Below, in pieces: positions 32,621-50,903 of a stretch of DNA of 64,000 nt. The translations under genes and the position numbers were made by a program. The DNA lies in the NCBI GenBank assembly GCA_003024785.1, contig PUQB01000164.1, forward strand, positions 402,657 through 466,656, read 5' to 3'. Position 1 is the first letter of the stretch; every line of letters begins with the position of its first letter. The DNA comes from Selaginella tamariscina (Eukaryota; Streptophyta; Lycopodiopsida; Selaginellales; Selaginellaceae). The notes below the pieces were generated by a model. The model searched no databases and was not told the origin of the DNA. It saw only the letters and a program-made list of their open reading frames with translations.

Positions 32621-33800
32621 ACAACCAGGAAAAGAAGAAGGATGATATGGTTCCAACAAAAGGTGTGAAACACAGGATGAAGTTTCACTATAGATGGTAA
32701 CTCTAGTCGGAAAGTTACAAGATTAACCTCAGCCGCAATCTTATAAGGGCCCAATCGTTAAAAATCCAACTTAGAAGAAGGCATTGGTTGCAAATATGCT
32801 GACAAAGAAGCCACACAAGATTACCAATCTTGTATGCAGGTGTCGGCTGACGATGAGCATCAGCATGAAGCTTGTATCATTTCTGTGCAGATCATCCTCT
32901 ACCTGGCGAAGATGCTGGAGATGATCATGTATTGTAGGGCAGAAGAAGGGAGAAGTAGGAGGAGCAAAGTCAAAACGTGGATGGTAGCTTCTAAGAGCGA
33001 AGAAAGGTGTCTAGCCTGTAGATGCGTGAACAGAGTTGTTGTAAGCAAACTTCACCATAGGAAGAAGGTCCAACCAGTGTACTATTGGTAACTGATGAAG
33101 CAGCAAAGATATTGCTCCAAGGTCTGAATTGTGCGTTCTAACTGCCATCAATTTGTGGATGATATCCTGAAGAAAGATCCGCTTTAACTTGTAGACTCTG
33201 GAGAGCTCTCGCCAAATCTGGATATGAATTGTGGGCCTCGATTAAAAAACAATGCTCTCAGGAAGACCATGATGTCGGAACACTTTGCGGATCACCAACT
33301 CAGCAATTGTCTGGCCTATAGCCATCTTGTTATATGGTAAGAAATAAGTCTGTTTGGTGAAATGGTCAACCACCACAAGAACTGCATCAAATCCACGAGG
33401 AGGAAGATCTGTGAGGGAAATCCATAAAATGGATCTCCAAGGAGCAGAGGGAACATGAAGAGGATGAAGAAGACCAGAGGGCATGTGACGAGGCATCTTC
33501 GACCTGTTGCAGGTTTACAACTTCGTACAAACTTTTCCACAAAACTTCGCAACCCAGACCACCAATAGTTGCGAGTCACCAACTCAACTGTCTTGGCCAC
33601 ACCAAAATGTCCTATAGCCGAGGTATCATGACAATCCTGTACCACATGAGTTCTATAAACACCAACATAAATGTACAGGAGACCTTTCTGGTACATGAGT
33701 TCCATCCTGTATGGCAAACAACCTATAGTTTGTACGGGAACTGGAGAAAGAAGAACTTGCGATGTCAGGACTAATGTGTGAGAACACATTCTTTGCCAAG
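32620..33800 (-). pseudogene. Element C integrase, broken
   Basis: The frames at 33242-33496 and 33316-33906 (minus strand) cover the zinc-binding region and the start of the core (APWRSILWISLTDLPP, then VVVDHFTKQ). Further broken homology continues to the chromodomain. The second catalytic aspartate region lies around 33230, where the frame shifts. Confidence 0.75.
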
Positions 33801-35187
33801 TCGTCTGTAGCCAATTGCAAACGAATGTCCTATAGAAGTGTTGAATCTGCTGGAGCCTGATGAACATGTAGTCCACAAGCTGAAATCGATCAGGACCCAA
33901 CAACACTTACTTTTGACAGTCATATGCAGGATCACCCGGGATTGGTGCAAGGTAAGAGCGCCTAGACAATGCATCCGCTTTGCCATTCTAAAAACCAGGC
34001 CTATAGACGATGACAAAATCAAACATGATAGGAATTCCTCCCACCTGCTTGTTCGTCGACTGAGAACTTGAGCTGTTTGAAAAAACTCTAGGTCTTGTGA
34101 TATGTAAGAACTTGTACAAGATGCGCAGCACCTTCCAGGAAGTGCCACCCTCCTCGAACGAATCCACAATGGCCTTGAGTTCCTTGTCATGAATCTCATA
34201 ATTAATCTCCGCCGAAAGGAACTTACGAGAGTGAAAGCTACAGGATGGAGTAATTTGTCTTCTCCAACTTGTGATAGGATAGAACCTATTGCAAAGTTCA
34301 AAGCATCTGCTTCAACGAAGAAGGGACGAGAAAGGATCATAATGTGCTAAAATTGGAGCTGTTGTGCGTCCTTGAGTGCTGTGAATGCATGTTCGCCTTA
34401 TTGGACCAAGAGAAATCCTCTGTGCGCTTGGTGAGTTCTGTGATGGAAGTACACACTTGGAGAAGTCCTATATGAATCGCCTCTAGAAGTTTGCAAAAGC
34501 TAAGGAAAACATTTATACGTCTCGTACAGACTTGGGCCTCTCCCACTCCACGATAGTCTTCACCTTGTGCATGTCCATGGAAAGGCCAGCATAAGAGACA
34601 ATGTAGCCCAAGAACTTCATAGTATCCCTGTTGAAAAAACTTCTCCAACTTCGCATACAGGCCATACTCGCGAAGCTTTTGTAAAACTAGTTATACATGC
34701 TTGTCATGTGCCGCCTGGTCCTTGGGAAAATCAAAATGTCATCGAGGTAAATCACCAAAAATTGGTCCAAAAAGTCGCGAAAGATGTTATTCACCATGTG
34801 TTCGAATATGGCTGGGGCATTAGTAAGTCCGAAAGGCATCACCGTGTACTCGAAAATGTCCATACCTTGTATGAAAGGCAATCTTCCATTCATCACCTGA
34901 ATGAATCTGTACAAGATTGTAGGCCCCTCGTAAGTCGATCTTTGTGAACACCTTTGCTCCTCCTAGCCGATCAAGAGTTCCAGGATTAATGACAATGGGT
35001 ATCGGTTCTGGATGGTGACTTGATTCAAAACCCATGTAGTCCACAACCAAACGCAAACTCCCATCTTTCTTCTTGACAAAGAAGATAGGTGCTCCTGCAG
35101 GGGACTTTGAGTGACGAATGAAGCCGGATGCCAAGTTGTCCTCGATGTACTGGCGAAGAACCTCCAATTCAATAGGTGATAGTGCAT
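33771..35187 (-). pseudogene. Element C reverse transcriptase and RNase H, broken
   Basis: The RT fingers and palm lie at 34820-35167 ([18 protein letters not shown]). The catalytic motif at about 34735 reads YLDDILIF, with both aspartates intact. RNase H follows at 33771-34340 ([20 protein letters not shown]). The pieces are in different frames, which indicates several one-base changes. Confidence 0.8.
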
Positions 35188-35879
35188 AAATCGTCCAAAC
35201 AGTGACGTCTTCCCTTTTGCAAGATCGATAGGACAGTCGTAGGACCTGTGAATAGGAAGAACTATAGCCTTGTGCTTATCAAAACGTCTTGAAAGGGGTG
35301 ATACTTGGATGACAAGGAAGAAGTAAAAGGAGGAGAAGGGGATTGAAAAACAAGAGAGTCAAATACATGAAAGATAGAAGAGGACGTAGGAGTTACTTGA
35401 AAAGCAAAGAGATGAAAAGAAGCAAGATCAGTGGCAAGTTCATGCATAGTAGTGGTAAGAACTCGAAGAGGAGAAGGAGGGAGCTATGAATGAAAAAAAA
35501 AAGAATGATGAAAAGAGGCAGGATTGGGGAAAACCTGTCGGATGTTGACGAATGTACAGGATTGGAAGAATCCTGTACAGAAGTCTGTGAATGCACAGGA
35601 GTGAGGAGAGCCTGCGAATGTGCTGACGAAATGACATGAGGTGGATCCTGTTGAAGAGGAACCTTCAACATTGATACAGGATTGGAAGAACCATGTACAG
35701 GAATCCATGAACTTATAGGAGTGAAGAGAGCCTATGGATGAGGTGAATCCTGTCAAGGAGGAATCTTCAACACTGATACATGAACAGGCACGGTTAATCC
35801 TATAGCTTGTACTGCCTCAGACACTAAGGTCATATCCTGCACGCAAGAAGGTACAGGATTGATCCTGGCTACTGAAGAG

Positions 35880-36263
35880 GAAACGTAAACGTCCTAAACC
35901 TCCAGTCGATCTGAGGATTTGCAACCACGAACCATAGCATGCCCAAAATGATGGGAGTCGTCTGTGTCTTGATTAAGTTGAAGGAAATCGAACAGTGAAT
36001 GCACCATGAGTGCAAGAGAGAGTGTGGTAGCATGGGTAACTATGCCAGAAACAATCAGATGACCATTTACAACCTCTACAGGAACTGCACGCTTCAACTT
36101 CACCACCGAATGTCATCCTGAGTTGTAAAAGTTCATCCATGAAGCATGCATTTGCACCAGTGTCTAATAGGGTAAACTCCTTGAGCTCTCGATCGTTGAG
36201 GCGAATGCATAGAGGAAACTTAAAGTGATGGGATGGTATGAGTAGCACCAATGGAGCCTGCAC
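35880..36263 (-). pseudogene. Element C protease region
   Basis: The frame contains LLDTGANACFMDE, the same active site as in B, so the two belong to one family. A frameshift follows shortly after. The adjacent region 35440-35870 is the proline/serine-rich spacer with many CCTGTA/TACAGG units. Confidence 0.75.
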
Positions 36264-36299
36264 CTACATCCAACTTCGCGGTTCCTAGATGAAGTGGAC

Positions 36300-37245
36300 A
36301 TTGAACTTCAGCTTCAACTTCACGCGTCTTGAATTTCCTGATTTTAATAGGACATTCTCCCATCTTGTGTCCTGCTTCACCACAATACAAGCATAAGTTC
36401 TTACCACGACAACGTTGCTTCTCAGCATCTGAAAGTGGGCCACGCTTGTATTTGTCAACCTCCATAGGAACTACTTCAGAAGGTGTCGTAGGAACATGTG
36501 CTACAGCATAGGATTGGCTTGCAGGAACTGATGACGGGATTTTTCTTGATGACACTCGAACAAACGGTTGTCACAGCGAACGGCATGTTGCATGATCTCC
36601 GCTAAGGTTTGGGCATCTGGTAACATAAGGAGAAAGTCCTTCACGTCACCCTTAACCCAAAATGGAAGTGTTCGATCAATGTAGTCTTGTCCCATGGAAT
36701 GTTCGTGCAAAGTTGCTGAAATTTGGATGCATAAACGGAAGCTGGTCGGAATCCTTGTGTGAGCTTCCTTAACTTTGTGCATGCGAAACGGTAGTTATTG
36801 GGATTTCCAAAGCAGGCTTCAAAGGCAGCCACAAATCCTTCAAAGTCTTCCATCAATGGGTCGTCAAGTTCCAGCAAAGGGGCAACCCAGCCCATGGAGA
36901 TCCAACTAGTAAGGATGCCAAAAGGTCAACCTTTTGTGCATCAGTCGAGTAGCGGCGTGGTTGCATGTGAATCAAAAGCTTGATCTGATTTAGGAAACCT
37001 TGGAAATCAGCACGATTGCCACTGAACTTCTCTGGCATGCTGATCTTTGGTTCTAAAGAAGAGTTCAATGAAAAGGAAACCACGGATGCTTGAGAGAGAA
37101 CCTGCGTAGCAGCCTTGGAGAATGCATCAGCAGCTGCATGTGCCGCGTTGGTGGAACCTTGCAGATTTGTGACCACTTGGAGCAAAGTGGCCAGCTCATG
37201 AAGTAACATTTGGTGCTCGCGTTGAAATTGCTCAAAATCTGTCAT
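36300..37245 (-). pseudogene. Element C gag
   Basis: The start at 37245 (MTDFEQFQREHQMLLHEL) opens a 130-codon frame. It is followed by the capsid-like part in another frame (36641-36895) and a third frame with the zinc knuckle LCLYCGEAGHKMGECP at about 36370-36420. Spacing CX2CX4HX4C is intact. B has the same architecture. Confidence 0.8.
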
Positions 37246-37326
37246 GATTCGTGAAAGAAGAAGAAGAAAAGCAAGGGAGAAAAACTAAGAAAAAAAAAAG
37301 TAACTGAAAATTAGGGGCTATGAAAG

Positions 37327-37341
37327 CAGTTACTATTAAAC
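37327..37341 (-). promoter_or_regulatory. Element C primer-binding region (possible self-priming)
   Basis: On the minus strand the 15 bases after the 5' LTR read GTTTAATAGTAACTG, nearly identical to B. They do not start TGG. Their complement matches AGTTCCTATCAACACC (37464-37479, minus strand) at about 11 positions. That site lies about 30 bases after a TATA-like CATAAAAG. Confidence 0.45.
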
Positions 37342-37684
37342 TGTCAAGCCACGATCCAAAAACAAGGAAGCTTGACTCAGGAACAGGACAAGAGCAAGAC
37401 AAAAACTAGGAATAAGAGGCAAGAAGCAAAACAAGAACAAGCAAGAATGATCGTAGAATGATTGGTGTTGATAGGAACTAATTGTACAACAATTAGGTCA
37501 GAGCTTTTATGCTCACAACTCTAAGAGTTAATCTAGGCAAAAGCTAATAAAAAATAATGTCCCTTATCCTATAAGTATATCCTATAGACATATCCTGTAG
37601 GCATCTCTTGTAGGCATCTCCTGTATGCATCTCTTATAGGTTATCCTGTATCCCGTATCCTGTATCATGTATCAAGTTGTGACA
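37342..37684 (-). repeat. Element C 5' LTR
   Basis: This LTR (343 bp) carries a TATA-like element (CATAAAAG, minus strand, about 37505-37515). It lacks the 26-bp tandem units seen in B. Confidence 0.85.
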
Positions 37685-37689
37685 CATAA

Positions 37690-39884
37690 TATGAAAATAT
37701 AAAATATAATGGAAAAAATAACTATACACGTGCTTTACAATTTACAATAGCAAAACTGTAATTAAAAGTTCTTAATCATGTCGTTGATTAAGAATAATCT
37801 TTAAATATTTTTATATTAAAGTTTGTTAAGAATATACATTATTCTCACTTTATTTTAATTTATATATTAATTAATTGAAAGTTTGGTTGATGCAAAAAAC
37901 CATGTGATCTTTAATTAAAGTCATATGTGACATTATATTGATGATGTACTTTTATTATCACTAATATAAATATACATTCATGACTAAGGTAAATGTTTTA
38001 AAGATACAATAAATAAATATGTGTGTATTTGTTTCTATTAAAAAAAGGAATTTATAAGTTATTATTTACAAGCATCTTTCATATTAATAATTATGTAAAA
38101 TGTAAGTTTTTAATATTTTAAAAGAATTTTGTATAATATTTTTAGGAAATAGCAAATATGAAATGTTCACATCTTTTCAAGGTTTTTGTTGTATTTTGTT
38201 TTTTTAAATTAATAAATGACATAAGATTGAGAGTTAATATTATTAATTTTTTTTTTGTTGAACATTACAAATGAAGTATAATAGTTTTTTTTATTGTGCG
38301 TTATTATGAATAAATATATGAATACTTAATTCTTAAAAGTGACAATGTTAAAGAATTTAAATAATGTTTGTAACATACTTTTAAAAGTCAACTTTTTTAT
38401 TTAAATATGAATGACAACTTGCATCATGAGATTATGACATTTATTTAATTAATCTTTATTAAATCTATATGAGACACCAATACAATGATATTAAAAATGT
38501 GTATTACGAATAACATTTAAATTCTTTATCATTATCATTGTTGATTTGAATGGACCTTATATAAGTGCATGTAGCTTGCATAGAAACACAAGTTTTACAT
38601 TTACATTTATTTAATTAATCCTTTTTATAAAATCTTTTTAGACTTTGGCCTCTAATATCACTCAGTTTAAATGTTAAATATACTAAGCTAAATGGATGTA
38701 TCATTTAAAAAGATTAAAAATAAAATTTAAGACATATTTAAAATTGAAGTAATTATTATTATTTATATTTGAATATAGTTTTTATAAAAATAACATGAAG
38801 TTAACATAAAAGAAACATTTTAACCAAACAGTCAAGAACAGTTAACGTTATTTAATTGAATAAACTAGATAATTTTAATTAGTTTAGTTATATTAGTATT
38901 ACTTAAATATTTAAGATGTTCTTGTAATAAAATATAATAGTTTAAAAACATAATAAAAGAGTATAATTATGATATGTAAAAGCTTTAATGTATTATGAAT
39001 ACAGATTTAAATGTGTTAAATATATATTAAGAAAAAAAACGATCGTGTATAACATATAATTTAAGGAAAGTTAAAAATGAATTACATATTCATTTTAAAA
39101 TGTTAATTTATATATGGTAGTGACAAAGATTTGTAATATCATACAATTTCATAAGAAAATTCTTTGCATATACAATTTATTAGCATTTAATTTATTTTAA
39201 TTATGATACAAAAAAAAATTATAATAAAATAAAATGTCATCATAACTCAATTTTTAAATATAAATTTTCCTTTGTATATTATAAGAAATAAATTTTTTTT
39301 ATAATAAAGTCAACATATGTTACAATTAATTCTTTATAAATAAAAAAATTAATACTATAATGAAATGACAATTATAAAGATAAAAATTTAAATAATATAT
39401 TGACTTTGTAGATAAACTATTAATAAGTAAAAGCTTAATTTTATTTAAGATATTTATGCCCAAAATCTTTTTCGCTTTAAAGCATAAATTTCTTTTTTGT
39501 AATAAATTTAGTAGGCAAAGTTATTTATATAAATAAAAAATATACTTTTTTCCTTATTTCAGCAAAACAACAACTGTCACTTTCTTAAACAGTTCTTAAC
39601 CAACTCAAATAATAATAATAATACAATTTAAATATAAAGCTTAAAAAAATATTGTTAAAACATTAAATAAAAACATATAAAACACACATAAATAGAGTTG
39701 TAGGTGGTTTTTATTTTAATGTTAATACTTTTGTAACATAAATGGGCATGAAATAAGAAATGCATCCTCACAATTCTCTTAACAATACATATATATTATA
39801 TATTATATATGCGTGGTGTGTGTGTGTGTGTGTGTGTGCACACAATACTAACATTAAAATAAGAAAAATACATCATTACAACAC

Positions 39885-39921
<37 letters not shown>

Positions 39922-40066
39922 AAATGTACCACCATCGTGATAAAGTACTAAAGTATTATATTATCTAATTAGAAATTGTTTAAAATAAAAGACTTTATGA
40001 ACAAAATAACTTAAATTAGGCATTTAAAGAAGTAAATATAAAAACATAAAAAAAAACAATATTTTC
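37690..40066. other. AT-rich intergenic region without genes
   Basis: About 2.4 kb of sequence is dominated by A and T, with no open frame of note and no retroelement signature. Microsatellites occur near its right end: GT repeats at 39817-39838 and TA repeats at 39891-39918. It separates the transposon-rich half from the gene block. Confidence 0.6.
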
Positions 40067-44780
<4,714 letters not shown>

Positions 44781-45094
44781 TAGATGTTGGGTCGATCCAA
44801 CGGTGAGGATGAAGGTCGCTAGTGCTAATACTTGCTTCATTAATGCTATTCCATTCCTAATCTTACCTCAATCATATCCTGAAACAATTTGTTCTGTTAA
44901 CACTATATGCATATACACACACATGTATTGTATATAGTGTCTAATAGTGTGAACACGTCGAGTATATGAACAAGCTCTCATTTTTATTTTATTAAGAAAT
45001 TGATGCCGTATGTATACGTGTACGTGTGTGTGTCGTTTCAGTGTTATACAGAGAAACTTATTATGCATACACTATCGCAGAAGCAACTTCAAAC

Positions 45095-45148
<54 letters not shown>

Positions 45149-45271
45149 GAGTTACAATGTAAAACTTGTAAGAAACTTTTCATGTAAAAACTGTGTATAA
45201 AAGTGCGTGTATCTCTATCCATGTGTATATGTCTATTTATGTAATATACATACATACAAACACATACACAC

Positions 45272-45302
<31 letters not shown>

Positions 45303-46831
45303 TGAGAATGTACAGAAACATCCCATATATACACATTATATGTGTGTGTGTGTGTGTCTCACACATCTGTATTCGTTTACACCCATATAAAACACCATAA
45401 TATGTGATATCCTAGACTCCTGAATCTCTAGATTAACATTACAAACCCACCATGTATATGTTTATATATGTAACTGTATATATACATAAATATACACCAT
45501 ATGCATGTATATCTACTGTGTGTATGCCACTATTCGTCTTCTGTATTATATATCGCGCATTCACAAATACATACATATACATATATGTGTATATATGCAC
45601 ACATAGTACAAATATATGTATAAAAACACCATAATATGCATAGATTAACCCATATATCCTCTAGATTGACAATCCAATGAGATATGCAAAACCCACATTG
45701 GAAAAACCCTCTATTTCAAAAACAAACAAACAAATAAATATTACATTAATATAAAAATACCTGTTTTATTTATTTTTCTCCTCCTTTTCCTATTTATTTG
45801 AAATCTTGTCATATGCATTTGAGATTAGGGTAGCGCACTGTGCGTGTATGTCCTTTAGCTTCTTGTAAGCTCCCTCTGTTCAAATTTAACCTAACAATTT
45901 CATTAAATTTCAATATATAATTTCGTAATATTTTAAAATCTTATTAATATTAATATTTTTATTGCCCTAACTTTAATTCTACATACTAAACCTAACCCTA
46001 GTTTAAGTTGTTAATTTAAAACTTTAACTTGGGTTTACATCACTCAGATGTCAGACGGATTAAAAAAATCATATGATATTACATCATGGACGAATCATGA
46101 TATAATATATATATATATAGATATAATATTATTAATATTAATATAAAAATCAATTGGTAGACACGGTTGTTGAGCAAAACTTAATAAGACATCATATCGA
46201 AAACATTCACATGTCATTGTCAGAAAGAAACCTATTAATTTAATAAAATGTATTCTAACATGTTGTTATAATGTATACATAATATACACATGCATATAGA
46301 GAATATACCATATCACAAGGATTACTATGTTTTATATATTATACTGTATATAGTATATGTATGTCACATACATATAATTATATAGTTATATAACAAAACT
46401 AAACTACAAACTCTCTTAAACCAAAAAGGAAGTTAATTACTCGCTAGCTCGTCCCAAATATGCCCTGTCAAAATAAACCAGTTAGATACAGATACATACG
46501 AAGGTATACAGATATACAATATGATACTCCTCTCTCTCTCAATATGTCGATCATATAACCTTGCAAATATAAAAACTTAAACTATATTATAAACTATTCC
46601 ACTCGTTTTATAAATATAGACAATATATAATATACACACACGCACGTATATTCTTATAAGTTTGATTGTTCTCTCAATATTTAAAGTGTATCCGAAACAT
46701 AACTGTGTGTGTGTACACCAATACGATATCATATGCCTATAAATACAATGCATATACTGTCTTACACACCCCCACTAAAACAATCTGTATTTTTACACGC
46801 ACGCATGCACAGAGTGTATTACCTTGTTAAT
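44781..46831. other. Intergenic region between BAP31 and GALT
   Basis: It holds the GALT promoter side (near 44800-45000), compound TG/GA repeats at 45095-45151, a TA run at 45275-45302, and AT-rich DNA. A small minus-strand splice-acceptor-like stretch near 46440-46470 has a short frame but no recognisable product. Confidence 0.5.
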
Positions 46832-47942
46832 TCAGGACTTCTTCTTAGAGTCTGAGCTGGAATATCTCCTATCAAAGTAAGCAAGCTGGTTACGAAAGGT
46901 TTCCATTATCCTCAAGTAGCCGATCATACTCTAGAAGAAAACTTCACCCTGCTTCTTAAGAGCCTGCACACTAGCCTCCGCAGCCCTAAGCTCATTAGTC
47001 TTAATCTCCACATTAATCCTCATATTCTCCAGTTTAACCATAGCTCATTAATCTCCTTATCCTGTTAAGGACACACACACATATGAAATCATTGTGGTAT
47101 ACACAAATCTATACTGCTTAAGCATGTGTGACAGTGTAGACACACACACACGTTATGCTAACCTTGTTTGTCACATGTAATCTGCAACTCATGCATTTTG
47201 TTGCGTAGCTCAGTAACTAGATTCTCCAGGGAATCGAACTCGGCCTGTTTTCTCTTTAAGTCGTGTTTTCTCCGTTTCTGCGGTCTTTAACTGTTGCTTT
47301 AAGAGTTTAACGGTTTTCTTCAGTGGTTCCTCCTGGTTAATTAATGTGTGTAACTGGTACAATATTATTGCCAGAAACAAGCAGGATCCTGAGTAGCAGT
47401 TAGTTTAGTTTAAACTGAAACTATACATATAGCATACATACATGTGTATATATATGTATGTGTCTAAGAATTGTCTGTGTGTAAATTTGAGTTCAATGAG
47501 TGGCCCATATATAGGTATATATTTACATCCTAGTTTCAGTATATGTACATGCATGGATCACATAATATATACACTTGAATATATGTCCTTGTCGTGTGTG
47601 CATTTAGATTGAAGGTAAAGAGACAGGCAGTTAATTATACAATCAAATATATTAAGAACATACATTCACACTACTAATGCTACCATATGTATGTTGGTTT
47701 CTATAATTTAGATATAGTGAGTGTATATATCCTCTCTCTCTCGCAGATATATGTATCTTTTAGTATATACAAAACATATATGTTCACACACACAGACATA
47801 CATATATAACTTCCTGTGCATGTTCACCAGGAACCACCAGATAAGAAAACAGCAAAAACACACATATATAGACAATGTGTATCTATGTATGTATTAATGC
47901 AAACAAATAAAAACACCTACATTTTCGAACACACTTAATGTT

Positions 47943-48027
<85 letters not shown>

Positions 48028-48289
48028 TAGATGCATAAACGTACCAGAAGGGACGAGGGCGTGCTGATAGTGGAGATGAGCGTCGTGGGCAGCCCGCATT
48101 TTGATGAGCGTCCCAGAGAGGGCGATGACGAGCAGAGAGAAGAGGAGCTTGGAGAGTGTGTATCCGTGCGCGGTCTTGAAGAGGGCAACACAGGCGGCTA
48201 CGGATCGGGAGAGCCGAGGTACCCTGCTTTACCATCATCAGCACAGCTGCACACTGCAGCGCCACGACCGTGCTCAGAACTCCCAGCAT
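46832..48289 (-). CDS. BAP31-like endoplasmic reticulum membrane protein, partially resolved
   Basis: BAP31 proteins are multi-pass ER proteins that sort membrane cargo. Exon 1 (48045-48289) starts at ATG 48289. It encodes a first hydrophobic segment (VLSTVVALQCAAVLMMVK) and, after a frame change, a second one (KLLFSLLVIALSGTLIKM). A middle exon (47163-47332) encodes a charged coiled coil (LKKTVKLLKQQLKTAETEK). The last exon (46832-47061) encodes the family signature LLEYDRLLEDNGNLRNQL and a C-terminus SSSDSKKKS, a lysine-rich ER-retrieval-like end. The segment expected between exon 1 and the coiled coil (third membrane span) was not found in 47333-48044. At least four one-base indels break the frame (a base lost before LLEYDRLL, one gained after DNGN, one gained before the QAEFDS region, and one near the start of the last exon). 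It is read in the same direction as GALT and divergently from SAAL1. Confidence 0.75.
47948..48023. repeat. Compound microsatellite (TA)n(GA)n
   Basis: About 36 bases of TA are followed by about 40 bases of GA, inside BAP31 intron 1, about 20 bases from the splice donor. Confidence 0.85.
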
Positions 48290-48883
48290 CGCCACTAAAC
48301 CCTAACTCAGCAAGGTACGGTCCCATACAGAGGTACGGAACTACACGTAGGGCATATCTTCTAGAATATTCGTATCTGTAAACCCTAGTGTAGAATGTTG
48401 GAGGAAGAAAAAAGGTTAATTTTAAATTTAAATAACCCAAATTATGAAAAATAATGAAATGACTATTAAAATAAGTTTAATAACCAATTAATGTTAATAT
48501 TTATTATTAATATAAATCGTATATACGTGATCATCTATTATAATAAAAAATTAGCCATTTAAGAGGCCATATTTTATAATCAAAGTATTACTACCTACAT
48601 ATGTGTATGAATATATTATATATATATATATGTAACATTTGATGAAGTCGCGTGTGTGTAGAGTGCATATTAAAATCTGACGTCTCTAACCAGCAATAGT
48701 AAACTATGAATGCTGTGTATATTCTGTATGCTTAATCAAATATTAAACTAGCTAATTAATTAAACTTAAACTTATAAGCAATCTTATATTAACAGATCTG
48801 TGCAACCATACAAATTGAATAATTAAAAACTTTTATACTTTATGTGTTAAGAACCCTAGAAACAGAGCGAAGACTTAGGGTTT
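48290..48883. promoter_or_regulatory. Divergent promoter region between BAP31-like and SAAL1-like genes
   Basis: The start codons lie about 594 bases apart on opposite strands. The sequence is AT-rich, with no gene and no clear paired TATA boxes. A shared bidirectional promoter is possible but inferred only from spacing. Confidence 0.4.
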
Positions 48884-49056
48884 ATGGATGCGAAGGAGCA
48901 TGGCGAAAATGTCGTGGGCACGGTAGGCTTCTGCATGTGTGTGTGGAGAGAGAGAGAGACAGACTGAGTTTCTTTATGTCTAGATGTATGGATGAATCAC
49001 ATAAATACACAAAAATATATATCACATTTAAAAGACGTGCATATTATTTATGCACC

Positions 49057-49112
<56 letters not shown>

Positions 49113-49304
49113 CATACATACAAAGATACGCTCAAACTGAGATTTATATATTATATAGATATACTAGATATAAATATAAGTTGAAAGTATATTTCATAAT
49201 GAGAGACGCATACATGCACTACGGCTATCCTGATACATACGCCCACACACATATAGATGTGTGCGTGTAGATAAATATTTATCCATTCAGACACACACAC
49301 ACAC

Positions 49305-49343
<39 letters not shown>

Positions 49344-50095
49344 TGTTCTTTGTTTTAAAATGCAGCTGGAGGAACTATCTACAACCGTTGATCCAAGCTA
49401 TGTAATTCAACTCATTCGCAAAGTGCTTCCATCAGTGGATGCTGATAAAGACGTGGAAATGGAAAATGCTGATATTGAAGAAAAGGGTACTACAGAATAT
49501 ACTGATGATGAAGGAAAAGGTGCTACGGATGATCCAAGGGAGGAAGCTGGGTGCGTTCTGTGGATTTGGCTGCAAACGAATCCATTGCACAACTCATGGT
49601 AATTGAATTTCATTTAGTAAGATTTATATTAATAAATATAAGCAATGTAAACCTTATATTAATATTATATAAAAGTAATAATATCAAGTTAACACGTTCT
49701 ATACTCTAGGTACATCAATATGGATTCACATACGTATATGTGCTTTATTTGATTAATATATGTACTGATGTAGGTGGACAATTGCATCCTCGATGTGCTA
49801 CTTGGAATGTTACAAGTTCCTTATTCCAACAGAATGCAGGTATCACGCGTATATATGACATATACATTTATGTAAGACTATATAAAAGACATGTATACAC
49901 ATAAGAATACACATAGATGTGCATAAATTGTATATAGATATATATTCTATTTTGCAGGAGATATGCATGGGAATACTGGCAAATATGGCTTGTCCAAGAA
50001 TATAGAAAAACAGATTGCTAATAAGGAAGGAATGCTTCAACCATTGTAGAGCAACTATATTCAACCGATACACAGACTCTCGTGGAAACATGCAG

Positions 50096-50127
<32 letters not shown>

Positions 50128-50863
50128 GAGAGAGAGAGAAAGAGAGAGAGACAGAGAAGAGAGAGAGAGTTTAAACACCATATATTGACATCTTTACATA
50201 TATATACTATTGAATACATAGTATTTATTACTCTGAAAATAAAACTATTTATTCTTATGTGTAATCAATTATGTTTTTTTTTTTAATTAAACAGGCTATT
50301 AAATGTTGGACTACATAGCGAGGAATGTAAAAATGGATAGAGATGGTTAAGTCGGATGATGTGCTGGAGCATTTATTTTGGATTGCACAAAACACTCTTA
50401 ACCTGCAGCTTATCGAAAAGGTATAATAATATATTTCTATTTATTAATCAATTATTTATACTAGATTATGGAGCTTTTTCGTTCAATGGTGGATAGCAGT
50501 AAAGCAATATCCTCCCATTTCCTTCCCAGTCTTATTCGTTTGGATATTCTGAGGATCTTAACGAATGTTATCACTTCTCAGCTTAACCCAACTATGCCAA
50601 GGTATGTTTCATAATTAGTCTAATGTAATATTATATTTGATGATCTGCTAATTTAATAATCAATATAATATACTATAACGTTTAACTTATTATTCAAATG
50701 AATAACTTCAAGTTTTGTATAGGAATGAAGTGCTTGACATAACATTGCAAGTAGCACTTGAGATATCCTTATCAGATGGATTTTCTCAATATATAGTAGG
50801 GGACGAGGAACTAATATCTAGTGTGTTACAAGTCATACGCATTTCCTGGATGGATGATGTAAC

Positions 50864-50903
<40 letters not shown>

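Larger units (their letters stand above)
32002..37684 (-). mobile_element. Element C: full-length chromovirus, minus strand, inactive
   Basis: The LTRs at 32002-32368 and 37342-37684 both begin TGTCAAGCCACGATCC and end TTGTGACA on the plus strand. The 5-bp target duplication CATAA is exact (31997-32001 and 37685-37689). On the minus strand the order is gag, protease, RT, RNase H, integrase, chromodomain. The presence of both LTRs and an unbroken duplication shows a complete insertion, but frameshifts and stops occur in all domains. It is the best template for the family that also includes B. Confidence 0.9.
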
